A stretch of DNA of 16,870 bases, taken from positions 1-16,870 of the forward strand of contig NZ_DLHA01000044.1 in the NCBI RefSeq assembly GCF_002482975.1. The letters are read 5' to 3'. The translations under genes were made by a program, and so were the position numbers. Position 1 is the first letter of the stretch. Every line of letters starts with the position of its first letter. This DNA comes from Flavobacterium sp. UBA7680 (GTDB taxonomy: Bacteria; Bacteroidota; Bacteroidia; Flavobacteriales; Flavobacteriaceae). The notes beneath the pieces were generated by a model. The model saw only the letters and a program-made list of their open reading frames with translations. It was not told the DNA's origin and made no database searches. Shown one piece after another: positions 15,341 to 16,870 of the stretch.

Positions 15341-16285
15341 ATGATAAAACGCACACTCTATTTTGGTAACCCGTCGTATTTGAGTATTAAACATGCTCAA
15401 TTAGCTGTCCGTTTACCCGAAGTAGAGAGTTTTGTCAGTTCGAGCGTAGTCGAAAACATTACTGAATTTAAACGGGATGCTTTAGCTACTATCCCCGTTG
15501 AGGATATTGGTATTGTGGTCATAGATAATCCGCAAATTACTTTAACGAGTGGTTTGTTACAAGCACTACAAGAAAATAATGTAGCCGTTATTATTTGTGA
15601 TTACCGTCATATGCCACAAAGCTTGTTATTACCTATTGAGGGTAACAGCATACAGCAAGAACGATATGAGGCTCAATTAAGCGCGAGTGAACCATTAAAA
15701 AAACAATTGTGGCAGCAAACCATTTCTCAAAAAATAAAAAATCAGGCAGCTGCCTTAGAAAGCAAAACATTACCTGCGGATTATTTAATACCCTTGCACC
15801 GCAACGTAAAAAGTGGGGACACGGATAATTGCGAGGCCACTGCCGCCGTGTATTATTGGCAAACCATTTTCAGGCATGTCAACGGCTTTGTTCGTCACCG
15901 CGAAGGTCCGCCACCCAATAATTTTTTAAATTATGGTTATGCCATTTTACGAGCCACTATGGCACGTAGTATTGTAGCCGCGGGCTTGCTCCCTACCCTT
16001 GGTATTTTTCATAAAAACAGGTACAATGCCTACTGCCTGGCAGATGACTTAATGGAACCTTATCGCCCTTATGTTGACCAAATAGTCCATCAAATGGTAG
16101 AAGAGATGGGCATAACAGAAGACATGACCAAAGAACATAAGGCTGTTTTATTAAAAATACCGGCTGTTGATGTGACAATAGATGGCGAAAAAAGCCCTTT
16201 AATGATAGCCACACAGCGCACCGCGGTGAGCATTGTAAAATGTTTTAATGGCGAACAACGTAAAATACTGTACCCTGAACTTTAA
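15341..16285 (+). CDS. cas1: Cas1, CRISPR integrase
   Basis: The 314-residue protein is the metal-dependent integrase that, with Cas2, inserts new spacers at the array. The N-terminal part, MIKRTLYFGNPSYLSIKHAQ, and VPVEDIGIVVID-like strands are typical of type II Cas1. The active-site residues are visible: Glu165 in NCEATAAVYYW, His224 in GIFHKNRYN, and Asp236 in LADDLMEPYRP. It starts ten bases after the cas9 stop and is almost certainly co-transcribed with cas9. An oddity is the stretch SFVSSSVVENITEF (about 30-43), which replaces the usual short linker before the DIG strand and is encoded by a sequence matching the repeat found between mod and res. The gene looks richer in G and C than cas9. 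It is followed by a repeat-bearing gap instead of an immediate cas2. Confidence 0.97.
   Translation: MIKRTLYFGNPSYLSIKHAQLAVRLPEVESFVSSSVVENITEFKRDALATIPVEDIGIVVIDNPQITLTSGLLQALQENNVAVIICDYRHMPQSLLLPIEGNSIQQERYEAQLSASEPLKKQLWQQTISQKIKNQAAALESKTLPADYLIPLHRNVKSGDTDNCEATAAVYYWQTIFRHVNGFVRHREGPPPNNFLNYGYAILRATMARSIVAAGLLPTLGIFHKNRYNAYCLADDLMEPYRPYVDQIVHQMVEEMGITEDMTKEHKAVLLKIPAVDVTIDGEKSPLMIATQRTAVSIVKCFNGEQRKILYPEL
15434..15454. repeat. REP-like element inside the cas1 coding sequence
   Basis: TTCGAGCGTAGTC (15439-15451) is identical to 8007-8019, again with GTC starting five bases upstream. Here it forms a small perfect hairpin, TTCGA-GCGTAG-TCGAA (15439-15454). It keeps the reading frame and encodes SSSVVE. 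It probably arrived as an in-frame insertion and was tolerated, but convergence cannot be excluded without homologues. Confidence 0.6.
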
Positions 16286-16291
16286 CACTTT

Positions 16292-16324
16292 CCCCCTTTG
16301 AAGGGGGTGTCCGCAGGACGGGGG
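16292..16324. repeat. Palindromic repeat between cas1 and cas2
   Basis: CCCCCTT (16292-16298) and AAGGGGG (16301-16307) form a stem, followed by a second small hairpin, GTCC-GCA-GGAC (16309-16319), and GGGGG at 16320-16324, which could pair alternatively with the first C-run. I recall this type of unit as common between Bacteroidota genes. It accounts for most of the 62-base gap between cas1 and cas2, which usually lie much closer together. Confidence 0.65.
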
Positions 16325-16347
16325 ATGTAAATATTAATACAAACACC

Positions 16348-16692
16348 ATGAACCTAAACACCGAACGCTTAAACGCTTACCGAGTTATGTGGACATTAGT
16401 CATGTATGATTTACCAACCGAAACCAAAAAAGAACGGAAAGCGGCAGCCCGTTTCCGTAAAGAATTAATGCAGGATGGCTTCAGTATGTTTCAGTTTAGC
16501 ATGTATGTGAGGCATAGTGCCAGCAGCGAAAATGCTGATGTACACAAAAGAAGGGTAAAAACACTATTACCCGAACATGGTAAAGTGGGGATTTTACAAA
16601 TTACCGATAAGCAATTTGGGCAAATTGAGCTGTTTTATGGTACAAAAAAGCACGATTTGCCTGATGTTCCCCAACAATTGGAACTTTTTTAA
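16348..16692 (+). CDS. cas2: Cas2, CRISPR adaptation protein
   Basis: The 114-residue protein is the dimeric scaffold that bridges two Cas1 dimers during spacer integration. The ferredoxin-like fold opens with VMWTLVMYDLPTETKKER, where Asp21 is the conserved acidic residue at the end of the first strand. FRKELMQDGFSMFQFSMYVR and VGILQITDKQFGQIELFYG follow, as in type II-C Cas2. The C-terminus ends at QQLELF. The ATG at 16348 is preferred; it gives a 13-residue lead before the first strand, and the internal ATG (codon 14) would cut into that strand. The gene follows cas1 on the same strand after a palindromic repeat and precedes the probable array, which is the usual II-C order cas9-cas1-cas2-CRISPR. 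Confidence 0.95.
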   Translation: MNLNTERLNAYRVMWTLVMYDLPTETKKERKAAARFRKELMQDGFSMFQFSMYVRHSASSENADVHKRRVKTLLPEHGKVGILQITDKQFGQIELFYGTKKHDLPDVPQQLELF

Positions 16693-16695
16693 CAT

Positions 16696-16740
16696 TTTGG
16701 CAGACCTTGAAGGTTTTTAAAACCTTCAAGGTCTGCCAAA
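16696..16740. repeat. Perfect 45-base palindrome after cas2
   Basis: The 22-base arms 16696-16717 (core GGCAGACCTTGAAGG) and 16719-16740 are exact reverse complements around a single T. It starts three bases after the cas2 stop. No T-run follows on either strand, so it is not a clear terminator. I recall very similar units scattered between Bacteroidota genes, and a dispersed palindromic repeat is the best reading. Confidence 0.8.
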
Positions 16741-16745
16741 TAGAA

Positions 16746-16770
16746 ACAAAAAATCCGCCTTTCGGGCGGA
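16746..16770 (-). terminator. Minus-strand Rho-independent terminator at the array side of cas2
   Basis: TCCGCC (16754-16759) and GGCGGA (16765-16770) form a six-pair GC-rich stem with a TTTCG loop. Six As directly left of it (AAAAAA, 16748-16753) become a T-run on the minus strand. It therefore ends a transcript coming leftward from the array side, and it does not serve cas2. Confidence 0.78.
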
Positions 16771-16797
16771 CAATTGTTCGATAAAACCTCATTTTTA

Positions 16798-16866
16798 TTA
16801 TTGATAAATTTACCTAAAACCATTGATTTTGTTGTGGTTTTCGACTTATATGGTGTTTATCAATAA
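16798..16866 (-). ncRNA. Possible structured small RNA beside the CRISPR array
   Basis: TTATTGATAAA (16798-16808) and TTTATCAATAA (16856-16866) are perfect 11-base arms, enclosing AAAACCA (16816-16822) and TGGTTTT (16835-16841). On the minus strand this nested stem-loop lies about 28 bases before the terminator at 16770-16748, as expected for a short terminated RNA whose promoter would be outside the window. A second pairing, GACTTAT (16843-16849) with ATAAGTC (16863-16869), competes with the outer stem. It could also simply reflect leader and repeat symmetry. Confidence 0.35.
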
Positions 16867-16870
16867 GTCA
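16831..16870 (+). CRISPR. Probable start of the CRISPR array (first repeat, cut by the window end)
   Basis: The sequence from 16831 begins GTTGTGGTTTTCGAC. Type II-C repeats usually begin GTTGTG, and the segment lies about 140 bases after cas2, where an array is expected. Its first eight bases can pair with the tracrRNA anti-repeat ATCACAAT (two G-T pairs), and TTTCG at 16839-16843 can pair with CGAAA, leaving GCTT bulged in the tracrRNA. Only one copy is in the window, so repetition cannot be shown. Bacteroidota II-C repeats of 36 or about 47 bases are known to me; the longer form would run past the end. Confidence 0.42.

Noticed and set aside
11191..16692. Type II-A or II-B classification
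   Set aside because: There is no csn2 or cas4 after cas2, and Cas9 length and tracrRNA layout fit II-C.
16696..16740. The 45-base palindrome as the cas2 terminator
   Set aside because: Neither strand has a T-run directly after the stem. It looks like a dispersed repeat, though it may still fold in the mRNA.

Overview
The window looks like a chromosomal segment of a Bacteroidota bacterium. The evidence is a TonB-dependent receptor with an N-terminal carboxypeptidase-like domain next to a DUF4249-type lipoprotein, a PorT-like outer-membrane barrel gene, no Shine-Dalgarno-like sites in front of the genes, AT-rich spacers, a TAnnTTTG-type promoter box, and several palindromic repeats of the kind I associate with this phylum. 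I cannot name genus or species.

Layout. Bases 1-607 (minus) hold a PorT-like barrel gene broken by one in-frame TAG. Bases 692-3898 (plus) are a two-gene outer-membrane unit: the TonB-dependent receptor and the abutting DUF4249-like lipoprotein. A 409-base spacer with a bidirectional terminator separates this from a convergent secreted Ntn-hydrolase with C-terminal TPR-like helices (4308-5498, minus). An 866-base gene-free stretch follows, with a possible coding remnant, a perfect 32-base palindrome, an operator-like dyad and a roughly 136-base nested hairpin.

From 6365 to the end everything coding is on the plus strand and concerns genome defence: a type III restriction-modification pair (mod, res), a cysteine-rich 82-residue protein of unknown function, then a type II-C CRISPR-Cas locus (cas9, cas1, cas2). 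In the gap before cas9, on the opposite strand, lies a compact tracrRNA candidate with a partial anti-repeat, a nexus hairpin, a terminator and its own TAnnTTTG box. The last 40 bases probably enter the first CRISPR repeat: its 5' end can pair with the tracrRNA anti-repeat in two helices (8 and 5 pairs) around a 4-base bulge. The array itself is outside the window.

How the parts work together. Mod methylates host DNA and supplies sequence recognition to Res, which translocates and cuts unmethylated DNA. Cas1-Cas2 would insert spacers and Cas9 with crRNA:tracrRNA would cut matching DNA. The least conventional signals are the antisense tracrRNA packed against the cas9 start, a repeat-like palindrome translated as part of Cas1, repeats that split cas1 from cas2, the structured RNA candidate at the array edge, the long hairpin before mod, and the cysteine-rich protein between the two defence systems. 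I see a divergent II-C locus with unusual RNA-level features, not a clearly new enzyme system.
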